Positions 26,353 to 34,988 of a stretch of 64,000 bases of DNA are shown one piece after another. The stretch spans positions 62,001 to 126,000 of the forward strand of contig DATMBG010000032.1 in the NCBI GenBank assembly GCA_035559535.1, read 5' to 3'. The stretch's first letter is position 1. Each line of letters begins with the position of its first letter. The notes beneath the pieces are model-generated. The model did not search any database, was not told the DNA's origin, and saw only the letters and a program-made list of their open reading frames with translations. The stretch comes from Candidatus Limnocylindrales bacterium. Its GTDB lineage: Bacteria > Moduliflexota > Moduliflexia > Moduliflexales > JAUQPW01. The position numbers were made by a program, and so were the translations under genes.

Positions 26353-26372
26353 TGTAAAAAGTGGCTAAGGTA

Positions 26373-26399
26373 GGTTAAAGTTCTTAAAGTGAACTAACC
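26373..26399 (-). repeat. Intercistronic stem-loop between the two radical SAM genes
   Basis: GGTTAAAGTTC (26373-26383) pairs with GAACTAACC (26391-26399) with a two-base bulge. It sits in the 111-base gap. Confidence 0.45.
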
Positions 26400-26463
26400 T
26401 TCAAAACCTTCCCCTTTTAGTTCCCCGTAAACTTTAACCCCCTGAGCTGACTTCTCCCTTATT

Positions 26464-28545
26464 TTATTGGTCGAGCTCAATCTGAATTAACGAGGAGGTT
26501 CCAACTTCTGGCGCCACGGGTTCCTTCAGAACGTATTGGCGGTACAGTTTGGCCATTTGTGCATTTTCCCTCTCCCGGCGCAGTCTCTCTTCCCGGGCCT
26601 TTCGCTTTTCTTCCCGGGCATTCTTGGCAATACCTAATTCATCCAGGTCGGTCTGGGCCCCTGCTGCCACATGTTCTGGATTTACAACCAGGGAGTGCTC
26701 GGTACTCTCCAGATTCACCTTTCTCCCACCGGTAAAAATTTCATGCCGCCCATGCTCCTCATACCATTTGGCCAATGTGGCTGTCATATGCATTTTCTCG
26801 ACAATCTTCCGCCAGCCTACTCCGGTGTTATAAGCACAAAACGAAATCTCTCCCTCTTGCGTAGCATAGGGAATAATACATTGCTCGGTTCGTCGAAAAT
26901 CATAATTAAACAAATCCTGGAACCACATTCCGGCTATAAACAGGAAATTCCAACGATCGCTCCGCCGCTTCTGAATGTCTTCCATGGTCCGATCGGCGGT
27001 TACCTTACCGTAATTTCTTCCCGTTGCCCCGAAGGACTTATCGAACTTCACCAGCAGATCCGTCAGCTTGAAATGGGTAGGAGCCTGGAAGGGATCGTAG
27101 TTCCGGATCAGGGACAGGGCCATCCCCAAAATCGATAACCACTTCCCTCGGGCTGCATCATTTACCTTGGCTATGTCTCTGGCTAAACGATCTGCGTTCA
27201 AGAAAGCCGTAACCGGTACCGCCTCTTTGGTTTCCTTATCTACCATGATGGCCATTCCAACCCCACAGTTGGGATGACACCCACAACTCACCTGCCCCCA
27301 GTCTGCTTGAGGTCCATGCACCAGATCTGACCAATCAGAAAAGGTACTTATAAACGAAATGGGGAACCAATCCCGGGCAGGTTCTCCAATACCCAGTTGA
27401 TTTTTCACATCGTGTGCCAGATGGGACAGGGTATACCGTTGGGCCATGCGCCGTTCATCGGTAATGTTTTCATCTCGACCGGTAAAAGATACCGGTTGAA
27501 AGGCACAAAATGCGATCTTTTTCGGGTTATCCAGGGCAAATTGGATGATCCTTCCCACCTGTTCATTGTTGATGCCGTTCACAATGGTAACCACCAGGAT
27601 AATCTCAACCCCTGCATTATGCAGATTCTCAATCGCTCGCAATTTTACATCAAAAAGATTACCCACCCGCCGGTGTGAGTTGGCGGCATTGCCGATTCCA
27701 TCAAATTGTAGATAAACATACCGTAAACCGGCTTCTGCGGCTTGCTTGCAGAATTCCGGACTCTTGGCAAACTCAATCCCATTGGTGGCGGCCTGTACAC
27801 TGTTATACCCTAACTTGCGGGCATAACGGATGGCTTCAATAAAGTGGGGAGATAACGTCGGCTCTCCACCCGAGAACTGAACCGATAACTGACGACGGGG
27901 CTTAATAGAAATAGCATTGTCCAGAAGCGTTTTGATTTCTTCCCAGGTCAATTCATGGACAAATCCCACCTGATTTGCATCCATGAAGCAGGGATCACAC
28001 ATCATGTTGCAGCGGTTGGTCAGGTCAATGGTTAAAACGGCCCCACGCCCACTCTTGATGGTACTGCTTCCATGATTATGAAGTGCCTCATCATTATGGG
28101 CCCGAATATCTCGACCGGGGAATACCTCCTCCAGATGCCGGGTGAAGGCGGGATCAATGGATAGGACATCTTCAAAGTGCCCATGCTTTGGACAATCTTT
28201 AACCATCAAAATCTTACCATCTCGCTCAATAATCTGAGCCTTAATCTCCCCAATCCTTTCCGTACGCAGAATTTCTTGAGGAAGTTTACCGTTGAGAATC
28301 TGCTCCCTGATTTCAGGAACACATCTCGGACATAAAGAATCCGTGGTTCTCGGCCATCCCAGGGTCGGTCTGGTTTTTTGATAAGACTTTAAGAGCGGCT
28401 TGTCAGACCACCGGGGAATGAAGGAAGGGTTAGGTCTGATACGATTAAGCCTCTCAAACACAAACCAGGCTGCATTGGCCACATAGGTTAATCCCTTTTC
28501 TACATACTTCACCGGTTTATGCTTACGTTGATGGGCAACAATCAT
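26464..28545 (-). CDS. Tes-like radical SAM enzyme (tetraether-lipid-synthase-like)
   Basis: The 693-aa protein has an N-terminal cysteine group (C72-P-R-C75 and D-C118-P-K-H), the radical SAM motif C179-x3-C183-x2-C186, and G-G-E-P. The later blocks G-C-H-P-N-C-G-V-G...V-P-V-T-A-F-L-N, F-N-Y-D-F-R-R-T-E-Q-C-I-I-P-Y-A and I-S-F-C-A-Y-N-T-G complete the architecture of the archaeal MJ0619/Tes group, which joins lipid tails to make membrane-spanning tetraethers; bacterial relatives exist. The C-terminal ~90 residues are a charged extension not expected in the core family. The ATG has AAGGAG 7 bases upstream. First gene of the 28.5-19.7 kb series. Lipid coupling is a family-level inference; other MJ0619-like activities are possible. 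Confidence 0.65.
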   Translation of the reverse strand: MIVAHQRKHKPVKYVEKGLTYVANAAWFVFERLNRIRPNPSFIPRWSDKPLLKSYQKTRPTLGWPRTTDSLCPRCVPEIREQILNGKLPQEILRTERIGEIKAQIIERDGKILMVKDCPKHGHFEDVLSIDPAFTRHLEEVFPGRDIRAHNDEALHNHGSSTIKSGRGAVLTIDLTNRCNMMCDPCFMDANQVGFVHELTWEEIKTLLDNAISIKPRRQLSVQFSGGEPTLSPHFIEAIRYARKLGYNSVQAATNGIEFAKSPEFCKQAAEAGLRYVYLQFDGIGNAANSHRRVGNLFDVKLRAIENLHNAGVEIILVVTIVNGINNEQVGRIIQFALDNPKKIAFCAFQPVSFTGRDENITDERRMAQRYTLSHLAHDVKNQLGIGEPARDWFPISFISTFSDWSDLVHGPQADWGQVSCGCHPNCGVGMAIMVDKETKEAVPVTAFLNADRLARDIAKVNDAARGKWLSILGMALSLIRNYDPFQAPTHFKLTDLLVKFDKSFGATGRNYGKVTADRTMEDIQKRRSDRWNFLFIAGMWFQDLFNYDFRRTEQCIIPYATQEGEISFCAYNTGVGWRKIVEKMHMTATLAKWYEEHGRHEIFTGGRKVNLESTEHSLVVNPEHVAAGAQTDLDELGIAKNAREEKRKAREERLRRERENAQMAKLYRQYVLKEPVAPEVGTSSLIQIELDQ

Positions 28546-29026
28546 ATTTTTTCTCCTTATTATATTATTATTAGTTGCTTACTCCCACGTAGGGACGTGG
28601 GGTAAATTCATAACCGATTTGCGACTTCTAGGTGCCACAAGTCGGAAATGGTAAGTACTTACTTGACGATTCAAATAAAATTACGCTTATGATTACGGCG
28701 ATGATTTGGAAAGGATTCCTCATCATCATCGTAATTATCGACGTAATCTATCTCATCTTGTCAAGACAAAAATTCCCCCACTCTTTTATACTCAAATACT
28801 GTGCCAAATTTAGATTAAAATATAAAAAGAGGTATAAGAGGGCCGGAATTAGGTTAGTTTCTAAAATTAAGTGAAGGAACCAGCCTGGTTTTAAATCCCT
28901 TATTTTTCAATTTTTAGTTCAAAATAAAACCGAATGGGTTTCAAAATGAAATCCTCTCTTTCTCTCCAAATCCCTGTGTTAAATCATTTGACATCCCCGG
29001 TTTGCTGTGATTAAATTCAAAATATC
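28546..29026. other. 481-bp A/T-rich divergent intergenic region
   Basis: It separates the Tes-like operon (minus) from the FHA cluster (plus) and must hold both promoters. A stem-loop of ATTACGGCGATGAT (about 28692-28705) with ATCATCATCGTAAT (about 28721-28734) pairs at 12 of 14 positions. A short plus-strand frame through it has no ribosome site and is not called as a gene. Confidence 0.45.
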
Positions 29027-30925
29027 ATGGGATTCCTTACGAAATTTCTAAAAAGCCTGATTCGAGAACCCGATCAAAAAAAAGTAAAGATCAAGAAGAT
29101 CAGACCTCTGGGTAAAATTCGGCCCCGACATCTTCAAAAGGGGGGTTACTATATTGGATTAGAAATCTGGAAGCGGGGGTTAGAACAGTTCTTACGGGCC
29201 AATCAACGAGAAACCAAAATTGAGCGTGAGCGGGATCAGAATCTCCCCAGGGTTTACTATCAACTTCCGGATAGTGTGACCATTTCGGTAGGTAAAGAAA
29301 TCCGCAAGCACCTTAATTTACTCGAAGAGGATGCTGAAAGGGCCATTCAAGAAAGATATCAGGCCTTTGTCCGGGGTCATGCCCAGTATCGCGAAGAGGA
29401 TCATCGAGAGGGGATTCAGGTTCACTGGCAACTTAATCTCTACCTTCCCGATACGGGCTTTACTGCAGCCGTTCGAAGGTCTCCTTCCGACGAGGAGGTT
29501 GCGGCAAAATTGCGGCTTATAGAGCCTAAAGATGTTTTGTTGGAAACCAATGAATATCCTATTTTGAAATCCCAGGGAAATCTCTTTGTAGGAGCAGACG
29601 TGGGGGAGAATAATTTTCAAATTGAGACCCTGGCCAGGGATCATTTTTCCATCAACCGAATAGGAAAGAACTTCCAGGTTTTTCACACCGGATCTGAGGG
29701 AAAAACCGAAATTCAACGGGAGGGGAAAATTATTTCCCTTTCTTCAAAGGGGGATCGATTAATCCACGGAGATCGAATCCTGGCCTATTATGGGGGAACA
29801 ACCTATGTGTTTGAATTTACCGATCTGGAAGTCCCCTCATACCGGGAGCGGAGAGTTGCCTATCTCGAAGAACGAGCTTTTTATATCGTCACCCAGGATA
29901 CCTATGAATACCCCCGCGTATTCTTGGGGGAAATTCCCTCCGGTTCGTATCAGGCAGGTCCCTTTCTCCGGTGGTTTCTCCCAGAGTTTGAAAATGAAAA
30001 CTCCCCCGTGGTCATTTTTTATGAACCGACCAAGAAAAGGTTTTATCTTAAAACCTTATCCGAAAAAGTTCCGGTTAAGATAGGACCAGAGGAAATCTTC
30101 GTAGGAAAACATTTAACCCATGGGGATGTTCTGCAAATTGGAACCACGGAGCTACTTTTTGAAGAGTTTCAAAGCGAGGGGGTCGTACGTCTGGAAATCC
30201 TCTCCCCCCTGGTAGAGCATCCCCCTTACCGGTTAACCAAACAGGTTACGAAGCTCCGTCCTATTACCCTTTCGGGAAGTCAGAGTGGTCCCGGGTTTAT
30301 TTCTCTCCAGGATCCTAAACTTCCAGATGTGGCCGCACAAATTTACTATCAAGAACCCTATTTCTGGATCGAGATCGGTCAAAGAAAACCGGAAAAGTTG
30401 GCCTTCGGGCAGGAAATTCAACTGGGCCAATCGATCCTGCGAATTATGCGGACGTCTCTCCACCCCCGGTGGAAAGCCCGATTTACCTTGATTAACCGGG
30501 ATCAACGAAGGATTTATCCGCTGGCCAATATCCTTCAGGAAAGTTATGAAGAAAATAAGTGTATTCTGGGAGATGGGCCTTCCTTGACCCGTAATAGCTT
30601 TTGGTTAGAGGATGATATGGATGTGATATCGGAACAACATGCCCAGTTCAAAGCTAAAAGCCGGAAACTGGTCGAGATAACAAACTTAAGTACTTCCCGA
30701 CCTATCTGGATCCTGTCTCCCGGTGGGATTTTTTTAAAAGAACTTCTATGGGCAAAACCTGATGTCCATGGAAATATCATTTTACCCGGGGAGTCTATGG
30801 AACTACGCAAAAACCAACGAATTGTCATCGGACCCTATGAATTCGAGTATAATGGACCGGGTCCTTCTTCACTCCTGGGGTACGATGAAGCCGAAGCGAA
30901 GTTGAAAGATCCGTGGGAGAACTAG
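29027..30925 (+). CDS. Multi-FHA protein with FhaA-like N-terminal domain
   Basis: A 632-aa cytoplasmic scaffold. Residues ~1-155 resemble the DUF3662 domain of mycobacterial FhaA (start with a long basic segment, then G-L-E-I-W-K-R-G-L-E-Q-F-L, and V-H-W-Q-L-N-L-Y-L-P-D-T-G-F). The rest is made of about four FHA-like beta modules: ~190-275 (R-D-H-F-S-I-N-R), ~275-385, ~395-495 and ~515-620 (E-Q-H-A-Q-F). Most modules lack the full G-R/S/H/N-G phosphothreonine-binding set, so not all may bind phosphopeptides. It is followed by a Ser/Thr kinase and a PP2C phosphatase, which argues for a phospho-dependent scaffold. Confidence 0.8.
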   Translation: MGFLTKFLKSLIREPDQKKVKIKKIRPLGKIRPRHLQKGGYYIGLEIWKRGLEQFLRANQRETKIERERDQNLPRVYYQLPDSVTISVGKEIRKHLNLLEEDAERAIQERYQAFVRGHAQYREEDHREGIQVHWQLNLYLPDTGFTAAVRRSPSDEEVAAKLRLIEPKDVLLETNEYPILKSQGNLFVGADVGENNFQIETLARDHFSINRIGKNFQVFHTGSEGKTEIQREGKIISLSSKGDRLIHGDRILAYYGGTTYVFEFTDLEVPSYRERRVAYLEERAFYIVTQDTYEYPRVFLGEIPSGSYQAGPFLRWFLPEFENENSPVVIFYEPTKKRFYLKTLSEKVPVKIGPEEIFVGKHLTHGDVLQIGTTELLFEEFQSEGVVRLEILSPLVEHPPYRLTKQVTKLRPITLSGSQSGPGFISLQDPKLPDVAAQIYYQEPYFWIEIGQRKPEKLAFGQEIQLGQSILRIMRTSLHPRWKARFTLINRDQRRIYPLANILQESYEENKCILGDGPSLTRNSFWLEDDMDVISEQHAQFKAKSRKLVEITNLSTSRPIWILSPGGIFLKELLWAKPDVHGNIILPGESMELRKNQRIVIGPYEFEYNGPGPSSLLGYDEAEAKLKDPWEN

Positions 30926-30930
30926 CGGGG

Positions 30931-30993
30931 AACAGAGGGGTGAGGAAGTGTGGGGAGATAGAAATCCCCCTCACATTTCTACACCCTCCTGTT
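30931..30993 (+). repeat. Intercistronic inverted repeat between FHA and kinase genes
   Basis: The arm 30931-30958 (AACAGAGGGGTGAGGAAGTG...) pairs imperfectly with 30964-30993 (...CACATTTCTACACCCTCCTG). It starts six bases after the FHA stop and ends just before the kinase start. Confidence 0.55.
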
Positions 30994-31000
30994 GGTTTTA

Positions 31001-32602
31001 ATGACCGGTATTACTGCGGAAGAATTTATCCGACGCAAATCCCATAATCGACTCAAATTCGTAAGGGAAGTGGGTCGGGGTGGCTTTGGAACCGTCTATC
31101 AATTCGAGGATACGGCCACCCAGCAACCGGTCTGCGTAAAGGTTCTAAGTAATGATCTGTTTAACCGATTAGGAAAAGATGAACAGCGCCTGAAGTTCTA
31201 CGAACAGGAAATTCAAAATCTAGAGGCCTACCGGTTTAAATCCAATATCGCCCATTTATACGCACCCCTTTATGAAGATGAAACTTTTCAGTTTTCTCAA
31301 GGAGATCCTTACCTTTTCCTGGCCATGGAATTTGTAGAGGGGGAAGATTTAGGTTATGAAAAAAGTGCCATTGATAACTTCCGAATAGACCATACCGAAT
31401 TGGCCATTCATCTTATATTCCAGCTCTGTTCGGCCCTCCATAGCATCCACCTTCGAGGTCAATACCATCAAGATCTGTTTCCCGATAACCTTCGGGTTAG
31501 CATGGGTCCTTCAGGGAAAAAAGATCATCTGGTGGTATTGGACCTGGGTCATGTCCGGGCTTATAAACGGAAGTCCCACAGTGCCCTCTCCAATATCGGT
31601 ATGTACCATCCTCCTGAAACCATTTATAGTGGTTTCGAAAAATTCACCTCCATCCGTAATGAACGGATTCGATACTTCGACCGGAGCGATATTTTTTCCT
31701 TGGGGGCCCTTTTCTATGAAATGCTTCAACTGGCTCAGCATCCAGATGACCGCGGAGGACCCTTTACTTTTTTTAAAGATATTGCGGAGTCTTTCGAACT
31801 CTTTATTTTGTTTTATGAAACGTATACTGAAACAAGCGACCCGGATCTTTCCCAAAACTGGCGGGCTTGCTTCGAGAAGTACGATAAGCGAGGCCTCATT
31901 CCCAAGCATGAAGAAAAAAGAGAGAAGTTTAAAGATCTGCTCCAGGAGGTAGGTTTGGACACCCGCATTGCTGACAGCCTCCACCTCTTACCGTCCCATC
32001 GCCCGGATATCGAGACCCTTCTAACCATTTTCTGTAATTACTTCCTCAAACAAGGAAAAAGTCTCTTCCGAATAGGAGAACCTGCCGGCTATACCAAGTG
32101 CCTTTACTGGCTTGAACGGATCACCCGCCACTTTCGAGAAGTAGAGCAAGAGGCAAAAAGTAATGACTTTATATCTCTTCGGGATAACCCCATGCTCAAC
32201 CATATTCAACGTAACCTGAAAGTTTATATAGAGGCTTTGCTGGGGATTGGAAAGAGTTATTATCTCTTAAAGGATCCCTCCTGGGGAACCCATTTCAAAA
32301 AAGCCTGGTTTACCTTTAACCTGTTTGATCATACCCTTTCGATTTCTCAGAAGAAAGATATAGGGGCTAAAGCAGCCATCAATTACGCGTTTTATTTATC
32401 TGAGTTGAACAGACACCAGGAAGCCATAGAAATCCTGTGTCAGGTGGGAAGACCTTTACATCCTTCTCTACAGCCCATTTTTTTCAATAATCTGGGCTCG
32501 CTTTATCAACAAATTGGAAAAACCGATGAAGCCGAACAGTGCTTTAAACAGATGAAAATGGAGAGAAAAATGACTTCTATGCCACTGGGAGATGAGATTT
32601 AG
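31001..32602 (+). CDS. Ser/Thr protein kinase with C-terminal TPR-like region
   Basis: The 533-aa protein (ATG at 31001; a TTG at 30992 is the alternative) has a eukaryotic-type kinase domain (~20-300) and a helical TPR-like tail (~360-530). Visible motifs are the glycine loop V-G-R-G-G-F-G-T-V-Y, the ATP-lysine K47 (V-C-V-K-V-L), H156-Q-D158-L-F-P-D-N-L in place of H-R-D, D181-L-G-H in place of D-F-G, and P-P-E in place of A-P-E. The catalytic Lys, Asp and Asn remain, so activity is likely, but the HRD arginine is lost, so activation-loop control would differ. There is no membrane segment, unlike PknB-type kinases. It is flanked by FHA and PP2C genes. Confidence 0.85.
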   Translation: MTGITAEEFIRRKSHNRLKFVREVGRGGFGTVYQFEDTATQQPVCVKVLSNDLFNRLGKDEQRLKFYEQEIQNLEAYRFKSNIAHLYAPLYEDETFQFSQGDPYLFLAMEFVEGEDLGYEKSAIDNFRIDHTELAIHLIFQLCSALHSIHLRGQYHQDLFPDNLRVSMGPSGKKDHLVVLDLGHVRAYKRKSHSALSNIGMYHPPETIYSGFEKFTSIRNERIRYFDRSDIFSLGALFYEMLQLAQHPDDRGGPFTFFKDIAESFELFILFYETYTETSDPDLSQNWRACFEKYDKRGLIPKHEEKREKFKDLLQEVGLDTRIADSLHLLPSHRPDIETLLTIFCNYFLKQGKSLFRIGEPAGYTKCLYWLERITRHFREVEQEAKSNDFISLRDNPMLNHIQRNLKVYIEALLGIGKSYYLLKDPSWGTHFKKAWFTFNLFDHTLSISQKKDIGAKAAINYAFYLSELNRHQEAIEILCQVGRPLHPSLQPIFFNNLGSLYQQIGKTDEAEQCFKQMKMERKMTSMPLGDEI

Positions 32603-32714
32603 GTAAGTTGTCTGTCATAGCTTTGTAGTAAAGATCCGGATGGCTTGTTTGCACAGATTATAGCCGGGCTTCAGGGCGAGGAAAGGAGGACTTCTACAAA
32701 ACAACGGACAACGA
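32603..32714 (+). repeat. Intercistronic inverted repeat with CAACGGACAAC word
   Basis: A weak inverted pair between GTAAGTTGTCTGTCATAGCT (from 32603) and a right arm at 32692-32712 containing CTACAAAACAACGGACAACG. The word CAACGGACAAC also occurs in the hairpins at 49198-49273 and 54727-54790, supporting a common family. Confidence 0.4.
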
Positions 32715-32725
32715 GGGATGGATCC

Positions 32726-33580
32726 ATGAAGATTTCTTGTTTTGCCATATCCTGTCCTGGTAAGGACACGGTGATCAATCAAGATCGATTTTTGTGTTTT
32801 AAAGAGATCTCAGATAAAATTCTTTTATGGGAAGATGGCTTTTTTAGTCTTCGAACCCAGGAGTATGTCCGGTATGGATATCTTTTTGCCATTGCCGATG
32901 GGCTTGGTGGCCATAATGCCGGGGAAGTAGCCAGTAACCAGGCCATTCGGCTTCTTTGGAAGCGGTATTATTCCGGTCACCCGGATCCCTCCCCGGATAT
33001 CCTGGATCGGCTCAGGGAAATCTTTCGCCAGGCCCATGAAGAGATCAGGATCCTTTCCCGTTCTAAATTTGAATACCGGGGAATGGGTACGACCCTTACC
33101 GCCGCTATCTTAAAGGAGGAAACCCTCTACTGGGCCCATATTGGAGACAGCCGCCTCTATAGAATTAATGATTCCCTGGGAATCCAACAGCTTACCGAGG
33201 ACCATACGTTAATAGCCCGTGGGATCCGGGAAGGTTTTTTAAACCAGGAAGATATTACAAAAAATCATAAAGGAGCACTTTACCAGGCTATTGCCGTAAG
33301 TCCCCAACTGGAAGTTCAAGTCGGTCAGCAAAGGCTCTCTCCTCCAGAGTGGATCTTGCTCTGCTCCGATGGGCTTACCGATGTGCTGGATGAAGGGGCA
33401 ATGGAAGAATTATTTAGAGGCCAGATCCTCAGGGAGGAAAATAGAAGGGCCTTTTCAAACGTACAGGCCCCTGTTTTGCTTTCTATGAGTCCAAAGGAAG
33501 CCTGTGAAAGGCTTGTAAAAGCTGCGGATAAGATGGGGCGGGAAGATGATGTGACCATTGTGGCGATTAAAATCGAATAA
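32726..33580 (+). CDS. PP2C-family Ser/Thr phosphatase
   Basis: Removes phosphate from Ser/Thr of proteins, here probably targets of the adjacent kinase. The 284-aa protein has every PP2C motif: N-Q-D-R near residue 20, A-D-G-L-G-G-H-N-A-G-E, G-M-G-T-T-L-T-A-A, H-I-G-D-S-R-L-Y, L-T-E-D-H-T, L-L-C-S-D-G-L-T-D and E-D-D-V-T-I-V. The aspartates that hold the two metal ions are present. I chose the ATG at 32726 (MKISCFAIS), since the upstream TTG at 32645 would run through an intergenic repeat. There is no membrane segment, so it acts in the cytoplasm. Confidence 0.92.
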   Translation: MKISCFAISCPGKDTVINQDRFLCFKEISDKILLWEDGFFSLRTQEYVRYGYLFAIADGLGGHNAGEVASNQAIRLLWKRYYSGHPDPSPDILDRLREIFRQAHEEIRILSRSKFEYRGMGTTLTAAILKEETLYWAHIGDSRLYRINDSLGIQQLTEDHTLIARGIREGFLNQEDITKNHKGALYQAIAVSPQLEVQVGQQRLSPPEWILLCSDGLTDVLDEGAMEELFRGQILREENRRAFSNVQAPVLLSMSPKEACERLVKAADKMGREDDVTIVAIKIE

Positions 33581-33588
33581 AATCTCAC

Positions 33589-34116
33589 ATGATGCGCATT
33601 TTCTCTTTAGCTACTTTATCCAGCCTGATTTTTCCTCTTCTTTTTCTGAATGGTTGTGGAGAGGATAAAAATAGTTTTACCATACCCATACCCCCCGGGG
33701 CTCCCATATCTTCCGGTATTCTGACGGCAAATCCGGGAACTGTAGAAGCCGAAGGAACTTCTGTGATCAGTGTCACTTTAGAATCTATTTCGATACCTCC
33801 CCAGAATCTGATTTTTAATTGGTCTGCCCAACGGGGAACGATTACGGGAAACGAAAGTACAGTCCTTTATCAGGCCCCGACTACCCCGGGAGAGGATACG
33901 GTATCGGTCCAGGTCATCGATGCGAGTTCACCGGTAGGAACTCAGGTTATTGCAACGGGAAATATTGTCCTGATGATAATACCCAGGCCTACGCCGACAC
34001 CAACCGGATCTCCAACTCCTTCGCTTACCCCTTCTCCTGAAACAACCCCCACCCCAGACTCCCAGGAGAAAGAAGAGAGAAAGCTCCTGAATAAAGCTCC
34101 CAGGTTGGCTTACTGA
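33589..34116 (+). CDS. Lipoprotein with Ig-like domain and truncated Pro/Thr-rich stalk
   Basis: The 175-aa reading frame starts with a lipoprotein signal (hydrophobic core then L-F-L-N-G-C, lipidated cysteine near residue 23). An Ig/BIG-like beta domain follows at ~40-130 (I-L-T-A-N-P-G-T-V-E-A-E-G-T-S, F-N-W-S-A-Q-R-G-T-I). A T-P-T-P-x-P repeat region then begins and the frame stops at 34116. The Pro/Thr-rich coding pattern goes on for another 620 bases in shifted frames (next entry), so this is probably only the 5' part of a longer gene. It starts 8 bases after the phosphatase stop, in the FHA/kinase cluster. Confidence 0.75.
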   Translation: MMRIFSLATLSSLIFPLLFLNGCGEDKNSFTIPIPPGAPISSGILTANPGTVEAEGTSVISVTLESISIPPQNLIFNWSAQRGTITGNESTVLYQAPTTPGEDTVSVQVIDASSPVGTQVIATGNIVLMIIPRPTPTPTGSPTPSLTPSPETTPTPDSQEKEERKLLNKAPRLAY

Positions 34117-34739
34117 CTCCCACGCCCGTTGAATCCTCGGCGCCTCTCTTTACATCCCCTAGGGGGGAAACACCCAGTTCCGGAATTACACCAACCCCCC
34201 GAATTTCTTCTACTCCTCCTCCGGTTAGCACGCCCCGGCCAACTCCCATACCCCGAAGAACCCCTGTTCCTACCCCCATGCCAAGTCCTACTTCGGTTTT
34301 GGTTCCAGGTCCCATTGAAGTTCCTTTACCTACCCCCACTTCAACTCCGATCCCGGTTCCCAATCCAACCAGGTTCCTACCTCAACTCCAATTCCCACAT
34401 CCACGCCGACTGCAACTCCTCATCCGACATCTGTACCCCCCATGATGCCCACTGCCGTTCCAACCTCCACTCTTTCCGGTGAGCCAACCCCTTTCCCTAC
34501 TTTAACTCCCGTGACTCTGCCAACGGCTACACCGACGGTTTTACCCAACCGACTCCTATCTCTCTACCCTCAAAAGTGCCTGTTCCGGTTCCATCGGCAA
34601 CACCTGTAATCCTTCCAGATCCCACCAAAACGTCTAAACCGGGTAAGACTCCGAAACCCAGTAAAACTCCGAAACCCCCCAAGATGATGAGGACGATGAA
34701 GGGGAAGAAGATAATGGTCCCGGTCGCAGTAATAATTAG
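34117..34739 (+). pseudogene. Frameshifted continuation of the Pro/Thr-rich lipoprotein
   Basis: Conceptual translation stays in P/T-rich repeats with no stop in three successive frames: 34105-34367 (V-P-T-P-M-P-S-P-T), 34372-34545 (I-P-T-S-T-P-T-A-T-P) and 34550-34675 (K-P-G-K-T-P-K-P-S-K-T-P). A fourth frame gives an acidic end, D-D-E-D-D-E-G-E-E-D-N-G, closing at TAG 34737-34739. All four shifts have the same sense, each explained by one missing base. Restoring four bases would give one ~384-aa protein. Candidates are genuine decay, slippage in repeats, or base undercalling in the assembly. Confidence 0.65.
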
Positions 34740-34988
34740 TACTTCTTAATTTACTTAAACTTTAATCGACCGGGGTCTGTTCCCCATATTCTTCAAAAAA
34801 TCGGTCTTTGACCCTAGTGGGATTTACTCAAGCTTCAGGGAAGTGGCCTATGGGCGGCCATCCCAGAATCTAAAAATCCCCCGGCTCCGGCAGGGGTAAT
34901 ACCAATCTGTAGAAGTATCGAAAAAGAAATTTGCCTTTAAGGTAAATTGATACCATTTTAAAAGTAGGATAAGGTGAAAGGAAACATT

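Noticed and set aside
28632-28874. 80-aa plus-strand frame with a hydrophobic segment
   Set aside because: A/T-rich divergent intergenic region, no ribosome site, very basic low-complexity C-terminus; hydrophobicity is expected from base composition.
33589-34116. Selenocysteine read-through of the TGA ending the lipoprotein frame
   Set aside because: After this TGA the same frame is not the Pro/Thr-rich one; the pattern continues in a shifted frame, so read-through does not restore it.
34025-34363. Minus-strand frame coding a Gly/Val-rich repetitive protein
   Set aside because: It is the antisense of the Pro/Thr-rich repeat region; its glycine-valine pattern is the mirror of the T-P codons.
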